Shown piece after piece: positions 14,080 through 22,315 of a DNA stretch of 33,364 nucleotides (its first letter is position 1; each line of letters opens with the position of its first letter). The DNA comes from Bacillota bacterium. Its GTDB lineage: Bacteria; Bacillota; Clostridia; Christensenellales; Aristaeellaceae. The notes beneath the pieces are model-generated. The model did no database searches, was not told the DNA's origin, and saw only the letters and a list, made by a program, of their open reading frames with translations. The stretch covers positions 1-33,364 of the forward strand of contig JAEYQQ010000113.1 of the NCBI GenBank assembly GCA_023409955.1, given 5' to 3'. A program made the position numbers and the translations under genes.

Positions 14080-14718
14080 TCATTCCTTTGTAAAGTACAC
14101 CAGGCCGCCCCGCATGCGGGTGGATAGATACCACATTTTTAAATCAAAGCAGATCTCATGGCCTTCGTCTGAGGCGCAGACCATAAGGGTATGCTCATCC
14201 ATCTCCGCTTTGGTGAGGGTAATCCAGTGCCAGCCCTGTATGTTTTTAACCCGCCCTTTGCTCAGGTTTAAAAAGGCGATGGGGCAATCGGCGGTGAGCC
14301 CGGCTTTAACAAATGCAGCAAGGGCTGTAACCGGGGGCCGGTTTCTGAACAAGTTTCCTTCCACATCAAATACATGGGCCTTGAGCGTCAGACCCCGGCT
14401 TTGGGCAAAGCGTTCCACACCACCTGTGAACATTTCGGTTTTGTTCAGGCCCATGCCTCCTGGGGTTACGAACTGATACAAATCATCCATGTGCCTGGTG
14501 AAATTTTTTAGGCTCATGGAATCATAGCCATACAAAGCTTTCAGCGCTGGGCGGGTATGGGCAAGGTAGGCCATCAGGTTGGAAGCGGCAGTGGGGCCGC
14601 AGCCGGCCATGCGATGCCAGTCTATGGCATACCATTCCTGAAAGCCGCCCCAATACGTTTTTTCTGCGTCCTCGTCGAAAATATGTAAAAGCTCCGGCTG
14701 CAAAATTGATACGGTCAT
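14080..14718 (-). CDS. C39-like (papain-fold) cysteine peptidase family protein
   Basis: A 212-residue protein with the pattern of C39-like peptidases: Cys40 in MAGCGPTAASNLMAYL, His164 in GWHWITL and a following acidic residue (Asp184 or Asp192). No signal peptide or membrane segment is present, so it is probably cytosolic; it may be a peptidase or a transferase of the same fold. I chose the ATG at 14718 because AAGGAG lies 6 bases upstream; the frame is open further but the extra part has no ribosome site and runs into the divergent promoter region. It is a monocistronic unit divergent from the DUF523 gene. Substrate unknown. Confidence 0.7.
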   Translation of the reverse strand: MTVSILQPELLHIFDEDAEKTYWGGFQEWYAIDWHRMAGCGPTAASNLMAYLAHTRPALKALYGYDSMSLKNFTRHMDDLYQFVTPGGMGLNKTEMFTGGVERFAQSRGLTLKAHVFDVEGNLFRNRPPVTALAAFVKAGLTADCPIAFLNLSKGRVKNIQGWHWITLTKAEMDEHTLMVCASDEGHEICFDLKMWYLSTRMRGGLVYFTKE

Positions 14719-14752
14719 TTTAGCTCCTTGCTGCCAAGTGATCATGATGTAC

Positions 14753-14781
14753 AGTATAGCGGATTTGATCCGTTTCATCAA
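14753..14781 (-). promoter_or_regulatory. Promoter of the C39-like gene
   Basis: On the minus strand TTGATG (14776-14781) and TATACT (14753-14758) are 17 bases apart, about 35 bases before the start codon. Confidence 0.65.
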
Positions 14782-14907
14782 ACCCCATGGCAAAGTGACT
14801 GTTTGCCACCCTGAAACAAAAGGATAATCAATAATATACCCAGCTTTTTCAGTTTTGCACCGGTCTGCCGATTGTTCACAGATTGGCGTTTTTTTCAGCA
14901 TTTTATA

Positions 14908-14916
14908 TGATATAAT
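14908..14916 (+). promoter_or_regulatory. Extended -10 promoter of the DUF523 gene
   Basis: TGATATAAT is an extended -10 element, 31 bases before the start codon. No strong -35 is visible, as is usual for extended -10 promoters. Confidence 0.5.
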
Positions 14917-14947
14917 GGCAACGCTATCAAGGGCAGGGGGAATGGAT

Positions 14948-15400
14948 ATGAACATTTTGATCAGCGCCTGTTTGCTGGGGATCCGCTGCCGGTATGACGG
15001 TGGGGACAAGCTCGATCCCCGTGTAAAAAGGCTGATGGAAAAGCACCACCTGGTGCCTGTGTGTCCTGAAATATATGGCGGCCTTCATACGCCCAGGGAC
15101 CCCTCTGAACGGGTGGGGGACAGGGTGCTATCAAAAAGCGGGCAGGATGTGACCAAGGCCTTTGTCCGCGGCGCAGAGGAAACCCTGGCCTTGGCTAAGC
15201 TTTATTGCTGCCAGTATGCCATATTGAAGGAACGCAGCCCTTCCTGCGGGCATGGGGAAATATACGACGGTACTTTTTCGGGCGGCCTGGCCCCCGGCAG
15301 CGGCGTGGCGGCTGAACTGCTTGAAAAGCATGGCATCACCGTCATTGGGGAATCCCGGATGGAAGAGCTGCTTGCTTTAGGTAATGGGTGCGGTAAGTAA
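14948..15400 (+). CDS. DUF523 family protein (TudS-like desulfidase family)
   Basis: A 150-residue protein of the DUF523 family. Members characterised as TudS use a [4Fe-4S] cluster held by three cysteines to remove sulfur from thiouracil; other members act on thiolated nucleosides. Conserved cysteines are Cys8 and Cys14 (SACLLGIRCRYDG), Cys39 (VCPEIYGGL) and Cys100 (KERSPSCG). The actual substrate here is inferred only at family level. The ATG at 14948 is favoured over the ATG at 14942 because GGGGGA lies at the right distance. It is followed after 66 bases by the zinc-ribbon gene, possibly in one transcript. Confidence 0.85.
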   Translation: MNILISACLLGIRCRYDGGDKLDPRVKRLMEKHHLVPVCPEIYGGLHTPRDPSERVGDRVLSKSGQDVTKAFVRGAEETLALAKLYCCQYAILKERSPSCGHGEIYDGTFSGGLAPGSGVAAELLEKHGITVIGESRMEELLALGNGCGK

Positions 15401-15466
15401 GTTGGGAATATGCATGCACCCCAAGGCACATATACATAGGGAAAGGGAAGAAGGAGGAGGGGTTAT

Positions 15467-16516
15467 ATGCCTGCCTTTACATACAAATGTCCATCCTGCG
15501 GCAATGCGCTCAAGTATGAACCCAATGGTGATTCGTTTGCTTGTGATTTTTGCCAAAGCCATTTTGATAAAGCTTATCTGGATACGCTATCTGACAAGGC
15601 ATACGGGCAAGAAAAGAAAAGAGGGGCCTTGGATTACCGCCCGGGGGAAGAGGAGTTTCTCTTTTCCTGCCCCAGCTGCGGTGCGGAGCTGGTGACCAGC
15701 GAAACCACTGCCGCCACCCAGTGTTATTACTGCCATAATCCTGTGGTAATTGTGGGCAGGCTGGATGAGGCCTTCCGGCCGGACGCTCTGCTGCCCTTTA
15801 AGTATGATAAGGACCAGGCCAAGTCCCGCTTTTTTAAATGGATTCGCAATAAGAAATACGTTCCGAAGGAATTTATTGCAGAGAGCAGCGTGGAGCGGCT
15901 TGCCGGGGTGTATTATCCTTACTGGCTGGCAGACTATGAAGCATCCGCCAGCTTTACCGGGGAAGGACAGATTGTAACCCACTCCGTCACAGCCAAATAC
16001 AACATCACCACCACCAAGTATTACAGCGTCTCCCGGGATGCGGATATCTCCTTTCGCAACGTGGAGCGCAGTGCGCTGCAAAAGGCGGACCGTAAGCTGG
16101 CCGATGCTGTGCACCCCTATGATACCCAAGGGTTGGTGGATTTTTCACCCTCCTACTTATCTGGCTTTATGGCTGAAAAGCGGGACATTGCCAAGGATGC
16201 CATCAAAGGCTCGGTGGAGGAAGAGTTGAAGGGCTATGCTCAGCCGCTGATCACATCCAACACCCCTTACACCTCCCTGGTGGGTTCTACCAGCGTGCAG
16301 CTCAAGGGCAACCGCTACCGCTATACGCTGCTGCCAGCTTATGTGATGACCTACCGGGGGGAAAAAGGAAACATGTATTACTATGCCATGAACGGGCAGA
16401 CAGGGGAGGTCTGCGGCGTTCTGCCGGTGGATATGAAAAAGCTGATTCTCCATGGCGGCGTGCTGGCGGCTGCAGTCTGTGGCATACTGCTTGGCATATT
16501 CTATTTCTTTGTGTAG
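15467..16516 (+). CDS. Double zinc-ribbon membrane protein
   Basis: A 349-residue protein with two N-terminal zinc ribbons: Cys8/Cys11 with Cys26/Cys29, and Cys68/Cys71 with Cys86/Cys89. A central beta-rich region (about 95-325) contains YYPYWLADYEASASFTGEG and similar strands, and a single membrane helix closes the C-terminus (about 327-349), so most of the protein lies in the cytosol. Proteins of this type are often annotated as TFIIB-type zinc-ribbon or virion-core-like and are found beside TPM or LemA proteins. AAGGAGGAGG precedes the ATG. It is followed after 12 bases by the TPM-domain gene, so the two products probably work together at the membrane. Confidence 0.8.
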   Translation: MPAFTYKCPSCGNALKYEPNGDSFACDFCQSHFDKAYLDTLSDKAYGQEKKRGALDYRPGEEEFLFSCPSCGAELVTSETTAATQCYYCHNPVVIVGRLDEAFRPDALLPFKYDKDQAKSRFFKWIRNKKYVPKEFIAESSVERLAGVYYPYWLADYEASASFTGEGQIVTHSVTAKYNITTTKYYSVSRDADISFRNVERSALQKADRKLADAVHPYDTQGLVDFSPSYLSGFMAEKRDIAKDAIKGSVEEELKGYAQPLITSNTPYTSLVGSTSVQLKGNRYRYTLLPAYVMTYRGEKGNMYYYAMNGQTGEVCGVLPVDMKKLILHGGVLAAAVCGILLGIFYFFV

Positions 16517-16528
16517 GAGGGGAAGCGT

Positions 16529-17359
16529 ATGAGAAGGTTTATTGCACTTGTTATTGTTTGCTTATTGCTGCTGCCCCTTTGCGCAAGCGCCCAGTCCCTG
16601 GGTAAGGGCAGTCAGCGGGTATTTGACCAGGCACATTTGATGGTACAAAGCGAGATAGACAGCCTGGAAAGCCAAATTGCTGCCATGCGGAAGAAATATG
16701 ACATGGATTTTGTGATTCTGACTTCGCAGGATGCTAAAAGTGGCAGGTCTCAGGCCTATGCCGATGACTTTTATGATCGGAATGGCTTTGGTACCGGCAT
16801 TGAATCAAACGGCTTTCTTTTCTTTATCGACATGAACAACCGGGTGGCCACCGTATCCACCACCGGCATTGCGATTCGCTATCTTACCGATACAAGGCTG
16901 CAGGCTCTTTTGGATGCGTCCTACCCTTATCTTTCCAGCGGAGAATATGCCAAGGCGGCGGCGGAAGCGCTGAAGCAGATGGGTGGTTATATCAACAATG
17001 GCATTCCGCAGAACCAGTTCAACCAGGATGAGGAAGGCACAATCGACCGGTATCAGGTGCCCAAGGCGGTAACAATGGGAGAGGCGGGCATTGCGCTTTT
17101 ATGCGGCTTTGCCGCGGCGCTTATACTTGTTATCTGGGTTCGGCGCAGTTATGCCATGAAGGGGTCTGCCTATGCCTATGACCTGAACAAGAATGCTCAG
17201 GTGAAGATTACAGGCGCAACAGATGTGTTTTTGCGCACCCAGGTAACAAGGGTGCCAAGGGCATCGGCTAATGGCGGCGGGGCTGGAGGCGGGCGCAGCA
17301 GCACTCACCGTTCCTCCAGCGGGCGCATACATGGCGGGGGCAGCGGACGGAAGTTTTAA
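16529..17359 (+). CDS. TPM-domain membrane protein (YgcG-like)
   Basis: A 276-residue protein with a signal peptide (MRRFIALVIVCLLLLPLCAS, cleavage near ASA-QS), an extracytoplasmic TPM domain (about 28-150; VFDQAHLMVQSEIDSLESQI, later NGFLFFIDMNNR), one membrane helix (about 187-206) and a Gly/Ser/His-rich cytosolic tail (GGGAGGGRSSTHRSSSGR). TPM domains occur in photosystem repair proteins and in bacterial envelope-stress gene sets. The low-complexity tail is typical of the YgcG branch. It is coupled to the preceding double zinc-ribbon gene and ends the operon. Confidence 0.88.
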   Translation: MRRFIALVIVCLLLLPLCASAQSLGKGSQRVFDQAHLMVQSEIDSLESQIAAMRKKYDMDFVILTSQDAKSGRSQAYADDFYDRNGFGTGIESNGFLFFIDMNNRVATVSTTGIAIRYLTDTRLQALLDASYPYLSSGEYAKAAAEALKQMGGYINNGIPQNQFNQDEEGTIDRYQVPKAVTMGEAGIALLCGFAAALILVIWVRRSYAMKGSAYAYDLNKNAQVKITGATDVFLRTQVTRVPRASANGGGAGGGRSSTHRSSSGRIHGGGSGRKF

Positions 17360-17383
17360 ATGGGTATTTAATATACCAGTAGG

Positions 17384-17437
17384 AAGCGCACTGAAAACCT
17401 TATCCTGTTGAGTGATGGGCGGGTTTTCAGTGCGCTT
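17384..17437 (+). terminator. Strong hairpin terminator after the TPM gene
   Basis: AAGCGCACTGAAAACC (17384-17399) and GGTTTTCAGTGCGCTT (17422-17437) form a perfect 16-bp stem with a 22-base loop, followed by TGTATATGG. The T run is weak, but the stem is the longest in the window. Confidence 0.7.
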
Positions 17438-17439
17438 TG

Positions 17440-17830
17440 TATATGGATGCCTCAATGTCACAAGATAGGAACAGGTTGACCAATAACGTACAATATATTA
17501 AATCGAATCAATATCAACACAGAGATACATTTGGAAGATTGTACCCATTAAATTCCTTGGCATACGTAAGTAAAGCAACGTATGGTGTGTTTTGAATACG
17601 ATCTTTTGTAAGCTAAAGATGATGTAGCAAAACATGCGAAAACGAAGTTTGCCCAGGTGTACAAGCAGCTGATTTTTTAGCGATCAACGTATGATGGGCA
17701 CGCTGGTCAGGTTCAGGGATTCACATACAAGTGAATAACAAAAAAGTTCATGAGGTCTTCGCTTTGTTTTTGTGGAATGTACCTTCATATCAACATATAT
17801 TACATGATAGTTGAATATTTTATGGACATA
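17440..17830. other. AT-rich intergenic region, no gene seen
   Basis: About 390 bases, clearly more AT-rich than the surrounding genes. Neither strand has an ORF with a ribosome binding site. A short frame reading AKDDVAKHAKTKFAQVYKQL ends in a TAG near 17680 and could be a gene remnant, but it is too short to support. Confidence 0.5.
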
Positions 17831-17859
17831 TTGACATATTACGGGGGTTGGAATATACT
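17831..17859 (+). promoter_or_regulatory. Promoter of the arabinoside operon
   Basis: A consensus TTGACA (17831-17836) and TATACT (17854-17859) are 17 bases apart. The first gene starts 251 bases downstream, so the mRNA would have a long leader. Confidence 0.7.
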
Positions 17860-17865
17860 GAGATT

Positions 17866-18109
17866 ACGAGTTGACCAGATGCGTTTTAAAACAGGGAATA
17901 GATCCTAGTGCAAAGAAAGTTTTGTAGCAAACATACTTTAAGCGACATTTTTTATCATAGAAGCATAGCACCCCCAAATCATTAATGCCAATGCCTTATC
18001 CCTTTTTTGATGCCCATATTGGGAGCTTGCCATAGCCGGGAGAAGGGCCCTCACCCGGAAACGGATAAGCTTGTAAAATAAGTTCAAACAATTAACAGGA
18101 GGAAGACGC
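17866..18109 (+). other. Long untranslated leader of the arabinoside operon
   Basis: About 245 bases between the promoter and the binding-protein ATG. It contains a hairpin with CCGGG (18036-18040) and CCCGG (18054-18058) around a palindromic AGGGCCCT. No known riboswitch core, cre box or leader ORF was recognised. Confidence 0.35.
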
Positions 18110-19399
18110 ATGAAAAAGCTTGTTTCCCTTGCAATGATTCTTGCGATGCTTTTGACCATGTTTGCTGGCATCACAACGGCATCTGCTGCGGAAGTGACCG
18201 AGCTCCAGTTCTGGACGTTCCAACCGCTGCATGTGGAGTTCTATGAAGAGATGGCCAAGATCTGGAACGAAAAGTACCCCGACCGTGCCATCAAGATCGT
18301 TCCTACTGCTTTGGGCTATGATGACATGCACAACAAGCTGCTCATCGCGCTGCAGTCCGGCACCGGTGCCCCCGACTTTGTGGACATCGAGATCGGCAAG
18401 TATGCCAACTATCTGATGGGTGAAACCCAGCTTGTTCCCCTGAACCGCGTGATCGAGCCGGAGCTTGACAACATCGTCAAGGCCCGTGTGGACATCTACG
18501 CCAAGGATGGCAAATACTATGGTATCTGCTTCCATGTAGGCGCCTCCGTCACCTATTACAACAAGGAAATCATGGATGCCGCCGGTATTGATCCCGCCAG
18601 CATCGTGACCTGGGAAGATTATGCCAACGCCGGTAAGGTCGTTCTGGAAAAGACGGGCGTTCCCATGTGCACCGTGGAAGCCAATGACCCCTGGTCCTTC
18701 TGGCAGATGCTCACCGAACAGGGCAGCGACCTTCTCACCCCCGATGGGCAGCCCAACGTCAACACCCCCGAAATGGCAAAGGGCCTGAAGTTCTATCAGG
18801 ACATGATCTCGGCCGGCACGGCTATCGTGGCTCCCGGCGGCGGACACCATGCCGAAGAGTACTACGGCTTCATGAATGGCGGCGGCGCGGCCTCCATCAC
18901 CATGCCCTTCTGGTATTTGGACCGTTTCACCAACTATATGCCTGACCTCAAAGGCAAGATCGTTGTTATGCCCAACCCCGTGTTCGAAGTTGGCCAACCC
19001 CGTTCCGTGGGTCTTGGCGGCACCGGCACCTCTGTTACCAACCAGAGCCAGCATCAGGACCTGGCCATCGACTTCCTGGGCTTTGCCAAGCTCAGCGAGG
19101 AAGGCAACCTGAAGATCTGGGAAGTCATGGGCTTTGACCCCATCCGCAAAGCGATGTGGACCAGCGAAGAACTCAAAAAGCCCAACAAGTTCATCGATTA
19201 TTTTGCCAACTTCCCCTTCGATGCTCTGATTCAGGTGAAAGATGAGATCCCCGCTATCGTCGTTAGCGAAAACCTGCCCAAGACCATGGACGCCGTCCGC
19301 ACCTCCATCATGTCCCGTGCCTTTGACGGTATGGAAGATGTGGAGACCCTGTTGGCTGAAGAGCAGGCCATTCTGGAAAAGAGTGCTACCGCCAACTGA
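18110..19399 (+). CDS. ABC transporter sugar-binding protein
   Basis: A 429-residue extracellular solute-binding protein of the family that binds oligosaccharides (MalE/UgpB-like): the mature part begins TELQFWTFQPLHVEFYEEMA, and SGTGAPDFVDIEIG and GGGAASITMPFW follow the family pattern. The N-terminus is a signal peptide with an ASA-A cleavage site near residue 26; there is no lipobox cysteine, which is odd for a monoderm, where such proteins are usually lipoproteins. The gene is rich in C-ending codons compared with its neighbours, in keeping with high expression. It heads the operon with two permeases and a GH51 enzyme, so arabinose-containing oligosaccharides are the likely ligand. No ATPase is encoded here. 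Confidence 0.92.
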   Translation: MKKLVSLAMILAMLLTMFAGITTASAAEVTELQFWTFQPLHVEFYEEMAKIWNEKYPDRAIKIVPTALGYDDMHNKLLIALQSGTGAPDFVDIEIGKYANYLMGETQLVPLNRVIEPELDNIVKARVDIYAKDGKYYGICFHVGASVTYYNKEIMDAAGIDPASIVTWEDYANAGKVVLEKTGVPMCTVEANDPWSFWQMLTEQGSDLLTPDGQPNVNTPEMAKGLKFYQDMISAGTAIVAPGGGHHAEEYYGFMNGGGAASITMPFWYLDRFTNYMPDLKGKIVVMPNPVFEVGQPRSVGLGGTGTSVTNQSQHQDLAIDFLGFAKLSEEGNLKIWEVMGFDPIRKAMWTSEELKKPNKFIDYFANFPFDALIQVKDEIPAIVVSENLPKTMDAVRTSIMSRAFDGMEDVETLLAEEQAILEKSATAN

Positions 19400-19429
19400 C
19401 AGGCAGCCTCGGAGGAAATCGATTTTCGG

Positions 19430-19459
19430 CGCAGTGGACAGGGAAACCTGTTCACTGCG
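19430..19459 (+). promoter_or_regulatory. Intercistronic hairpin between binding protein and permeases
   Basis: CGCAGTGGACAGG and CCTGTTCACTGCG form a 13-bp stem (one G·T pair) with a GAAA tetraloop and no T run. Such hairpins typically protect the upstream message from 3' decay and lower downstream expression, giving excess binding protein over permease. Confidence 0.6.
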
Positions 19460-19481
19460 TCTTCAAGGAAGGTGAGCGTAC

Positions 19482-20435
19482 ATGAGCAGATCCGTAACCC
19501 CCTCCCCGGTTAACCGGCCCGTGTACAGAAGGGCGACAGCTACGCTTGGCCAGTTTGCGTACAACAAGAAAATCGCCCCTTATGTTTTTGTTGCGCCTTT
19601 CGTGTTCACATTCCTGCTGTTCTTTTTGTATCCCATCATTTCTACCGTCATCATGAGCTTTCAAAGGATACTGCCCAATCAGGTGGAATTTATCGGCCTT
19701 CAAAATTATAGCAACTTGAATGACCCCATCTTTTTTAAGGCGCTGCGTCTGAACGCCACGTACACCTTTTGGACGCTGCTGATCCTGATCCCCATCCCCA
19801 TGCTGCTGGCGGTGATGCTGGACAGCAAGCTCATGCGTGCCCGCAACTTTTACCGTTCCACACTGTTTATACCTGCACTCACCTCCGTGGTGGTAGCCGG
19901 CACCATCTTCCGGCTCATATTCGGTGAGCTGCCCGGTTCGCTGATGAACCAGATCATCGGCTTTTTCGGCATGAAGCCCATCAAGTGGCTGCGTGTGCCC
20001 GATACCTCCATGATCACGCTGCTGACCATGGCGGTGTGGCGCTGGACGGGCGTGAACATCCTCTACTTTTTGGCCGGATTACAAAATATTCCGAATGAGC
20101 TTTATGAGTCGGCGGAGATCGACGGAGCCAACGCCTGGCACAGATTCAAGAGCATCATTATTCCCATGCTCAAGCCTGTTACCATCTACGTACTTACCAT
20201 CAGCATCTACGGCGGCATGGCCATGTTCACCGAGAGCTACATGCTCTGGAACGGCAACCGGTCGCCTAACAATATAGGCATTACCATTGTGGGATATTTA
20301 TACCGCAACGGATTTGAACAAAACAACATGGGATATGGAAGCACCATCGGCATTGTGCTGCTTTTCATCGTGATGGTCGTGAACCTGATTCAGCTGTATC
20401 TTAACGGCACCCTCAGAAAGGAGAAGCAAGGATGA
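19482..20435 (+). CDS. Sugar ABC transporter permease (MalF type)
   Basis: A 317-residue integral membrane protein with about six helices, the first at 35-60. The ATPase-contacting EAA loop is at about 206-231 (NELYESAEIDGANAWHRF, then IIIPMLKP). The family is binding-protein-dependent CUT1 sugar permeases. AAGGAAGGTGAG precedes the ATG. It overlaps the next permease gene by 4 bases (ATGA). The partner ATPase is missing from the operon, so a shared MsmX-like ATPase encoded elsewhere is expected. Confidence 0.93.
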   Translation: MSRSVTPSPVNRPVYRRATATLGQFAYNKKIAPYVFVAPFVFTFLLFFLYPIISTVIMSFQRILPNQVEFIGLQNYSNLNDPIFFKALRLNATYTFWTLLILIPIPMLLAVMLDSKLMRARNFYRSTLFIPALTSVVVAGTIFRLIFGELPGSLMNQIIGFFGMKPIKWLRVPDTSMITLLTMAVWRWTGVNILYFLAGLQNIPNELYESAEIDGANAWHRFKSIIIPMLKPVTIYVLTISIYGGMAMFTESYMLWNGNRSPNNIGITIVGYLYRNGFEQNNMGYGSTIGIVLLFIVMVVNLIQLYLNGTLRKEKQG

Positions 20436-21286
20436 AAAAGCGCAAAACCTGGATTACCGTATTGATTGTGCTTTTGTTTACCGTGCTTGCGGTAATTACC
20501 TTGTTCCCGCTGTATGCCATTTTGCTGGCGTCTTTGAAGCCTACGACGGAGCTTTTCCGCAAGGGATTGAATGTAAATTTGGATTTTGCTTTGATGTCCC
20601 TGGATAACTATGTGTATCTGTTTACCGGAAACGAGGGCTATTTCCAGTGGTTTGGCAACAGCCTGCTGCTTACGGTGGTCCAAACCCTAGCCACGCTGAT
20701 GGTCAGCGCTTTTGTCGGCTATGGTTTTGCCATATATAACTTCAAAGGAAAGAACCTGATCTTTACTTGTGTGTTGCTGGTGATGATGGTGCCCCTGGAG
20801 ATCATCATTCTGCCGCTGTTCCAACTGCTGGTGGGAATTAAGACGACACTGAACATACAGCTCATCGATACGTATTGGGGCATTGTCCTGCCCTTCGTAG
20901 CCCAGGCCCTGCCCATCTTCTTTTTCCGGCAGTACATGAGCGGCCTGCCCCACGACTTTGTAGATGCCGGCCGGGTGGATGGTTGCAGCGAGTACGGCAT
21001 TTTCTTCAGGATCATGCTGCCCTTGGCCGTTCCCTCCTTTGCGGCGATGGGCATACTGGTGGGCATGAACAGCTGGAACGGCTTCTTGTGGCCCTTGATC
21101 GTGCTGCGCTCCCAGAGCAAGTTGACGCTGCCTCTGGGGCTGGCTTCCCTGCTGACGCCATACGGCAACAATTATGCGGTATTGATCTCGGGCTCTGTGA
21201 TGGCCATCATACCCATCCTGATCCTGTTCATCAGCTTCCAGCGCTACTTTATAGAAGGCATGACAGCGGGGGGCGTAAAGGGCTGA
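20432..21286 (+). CDS. Sugar ABC transporter permease (MalG type)
   Basis: A 284-residue membrane protein with six predicted helices and a MalG-type EAA loop: DAGRVDGCSEYGIFFRIMLP, followed by LAVPSFAAMGIL. It forms the heterodimeric channel with the preceding permease. Start codon overlap (ATGA) and an AAAGGAGAAG site inside the upstream gene support coupled translation. Confidence 0.93.
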   Translation: MKKRKTWITVLIVLLFTVLAVITLFPLYAILLASLKPTTELFRKGLNVNLDFALMSLDNYVYLFTGNEGYFQWFGNSLLLTVVQTLATLMVSAFVGYGFAIYNFKGKNLIFTCVLLVMMVPLEIIILPLFQLLVGIKTTLNIQLIDTYWGIVLPFVAQALPIFFFRQYMSGLPHDFVDAGRVDGCSEYGIFFRIMLPLAVPSFAAMGILVGMNSWNGFLWPLIVLRSQSKLTLPLGLASLLTPYGNNYAVLISGSVMAIIPILILFISFQRYFIEGMTAGGVKG

Positions 21287-21313
21287 TCTGCCGCATTGCA
21301 AAGGATGTGGCCT

Positions 21314-22315
21314 ATGATAATCTTTGTAGACAAGGAAAGCGTACCGTTCTTTGAAGCATTGGCCAGTGAGGTGCGGGTGGAAATCCTGCACCTTTTGGCA
21401 AAAGAGGATTTGAACATTAAGCAGCTGGCCGAAAAGATTGGTATCAGCAGTTCCATTATGACTCGGCATGTGCAAAAGCTGGAGGCGGCAGGCATTATCA
21501 AATCCAGCCTGGTAACAGTGAACGGCGCCAGCCATAAAAAGTGCATCATGATGGAAACAGAATACCGCCTGCAGCTGCCCCATAAGGATATCTCTCAGAA
21601 TATTCATGAAGTATCCATTCCGGTTGGCCATTACAGTGAAATACAAGTCAAGCCCACCTGCGGCCTGGCTACAGATGACAACATCATCGGCTATTTTGAT
21701 GAGCCCAAATTTTTGATGGACCCCCAGCGCATGTATGCTCAGATTTTGTGGTTTACCCAAGGCTTTGTAGAGTACACCTTTCCGAATTATATGCTGCCAA
21801 GCCAGACCTTGGAGGAAATTGAAATCTCCATGGAGATTTCATCGGAAGCGCCCGGCTATAATGAAGAATGGCCATCTGACATCACGTTTTCCCTCAATGG
21901 CGTTCGGCTGTTTGACTGGACCTGTCCAGGGGATTTCGGGCAACGCCATGGCGTGATCACACCACATTGGTGGCAGGCCAATCAATATGGGCTGCTTAAA
22001 CAGATCCGTATTGATAAAACAGGAACTTACCTGGATGAGGAACGCAAAAGCGATGTGACCATTGCTCAGGTGGGCAACAGCATGACAAACTGGCGCTTGC
22101 GGCTGGAGGTCAGGGAGGATGCCCAGCATGTTGGCGGTCTTACGGTGTATGGCAAGAAGTTTGGAAATCATAACCAGGATATACGGATTCGTACTTTTTA
22201 TTCCACACCGATGGATGATCTGAATCTGGTGAAGGATTTCTGGTTTGGCCGCAACAAAACCATGCGAGAGTCTGCCGGGATATACCATTTGCCAGGGGAG
22301 GAAGCGGGAGCATGA
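21314..22315 (+). CDS. ArsR-type regulator with a large beta-rich C-terminal domain
   Basis: A 333-residue protein. Residues of about 5-75 form an ArsR-like winged helix (FFEALASEVRVEILHLLAKE, then IKQLAEKIGISSSIMTRHVQ). The remaining 250 residues are rich in beta-strands and aromatic residues (DITFSLNGVRLFDWTCPGDF, then GVITPHWWQANQYG) and look like a jelly-roll or carbohydrate-binding fold. No metal-binding cysteine motif of classic ArsR proteins is seen. AAAGGA lies 9 bases before the ATG at 21314; a TTG 18 bases earlier is a weaker option. Lying between the permeases and the arabinofuranosidase (4-base overlap with the latter), it is probably the operon's sugar-sensing regulator. Confidence 0.75.
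   Translation: MIIFVDKESVPFFEALASEVRVEILHLLAKEDLNIKQLAEKIGISSSIMTRHVQKLEAAGIIKSSLVTVNGASHKKCIMMETEYRLQLPHKDISQNIHEVSIPVGHYSEIQVKPTCGLATDDNIIGYFDEPKFLMDPQRMYAQILWFTQGFVEYTFPNYMLPSQTLEEIEISMEISSEAPGYNEEWPSDITFSLNGVRLFDWTCPGDFGQRHGVITPHWWQANQYGLLKQIRIDKTGTYLDEERKSDVTIAQVGNSMTNWRLRLEVREDAQHVGGLTVYGKKFGNHNQDIRIRTFYSTPMDDLNLVKDFWFGRNKTMRESAGIYHLPGEEAGA

Noticed and set aside
14719..15009. N-terminal extension of the C39-like gene
   Set aside because: The frame is open but overlaps the divergent promoters and DUF523 start, lacks a ribosome site, and a good site precedes the ATG at 14718.
17600..17680. Short coding-like frame AKDDVAKHAKTKFAQVYKQL
   Set aside because: About 20 codons with no start or ribosome site; too short to distinguish from chance.
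20687..21760. 357-codon minus-strand frame across the permease and regulator genes
   Set aside because: It spans the boundary of two real plus-strand genes and encodes Gln/His-rich low-complexity sequence.
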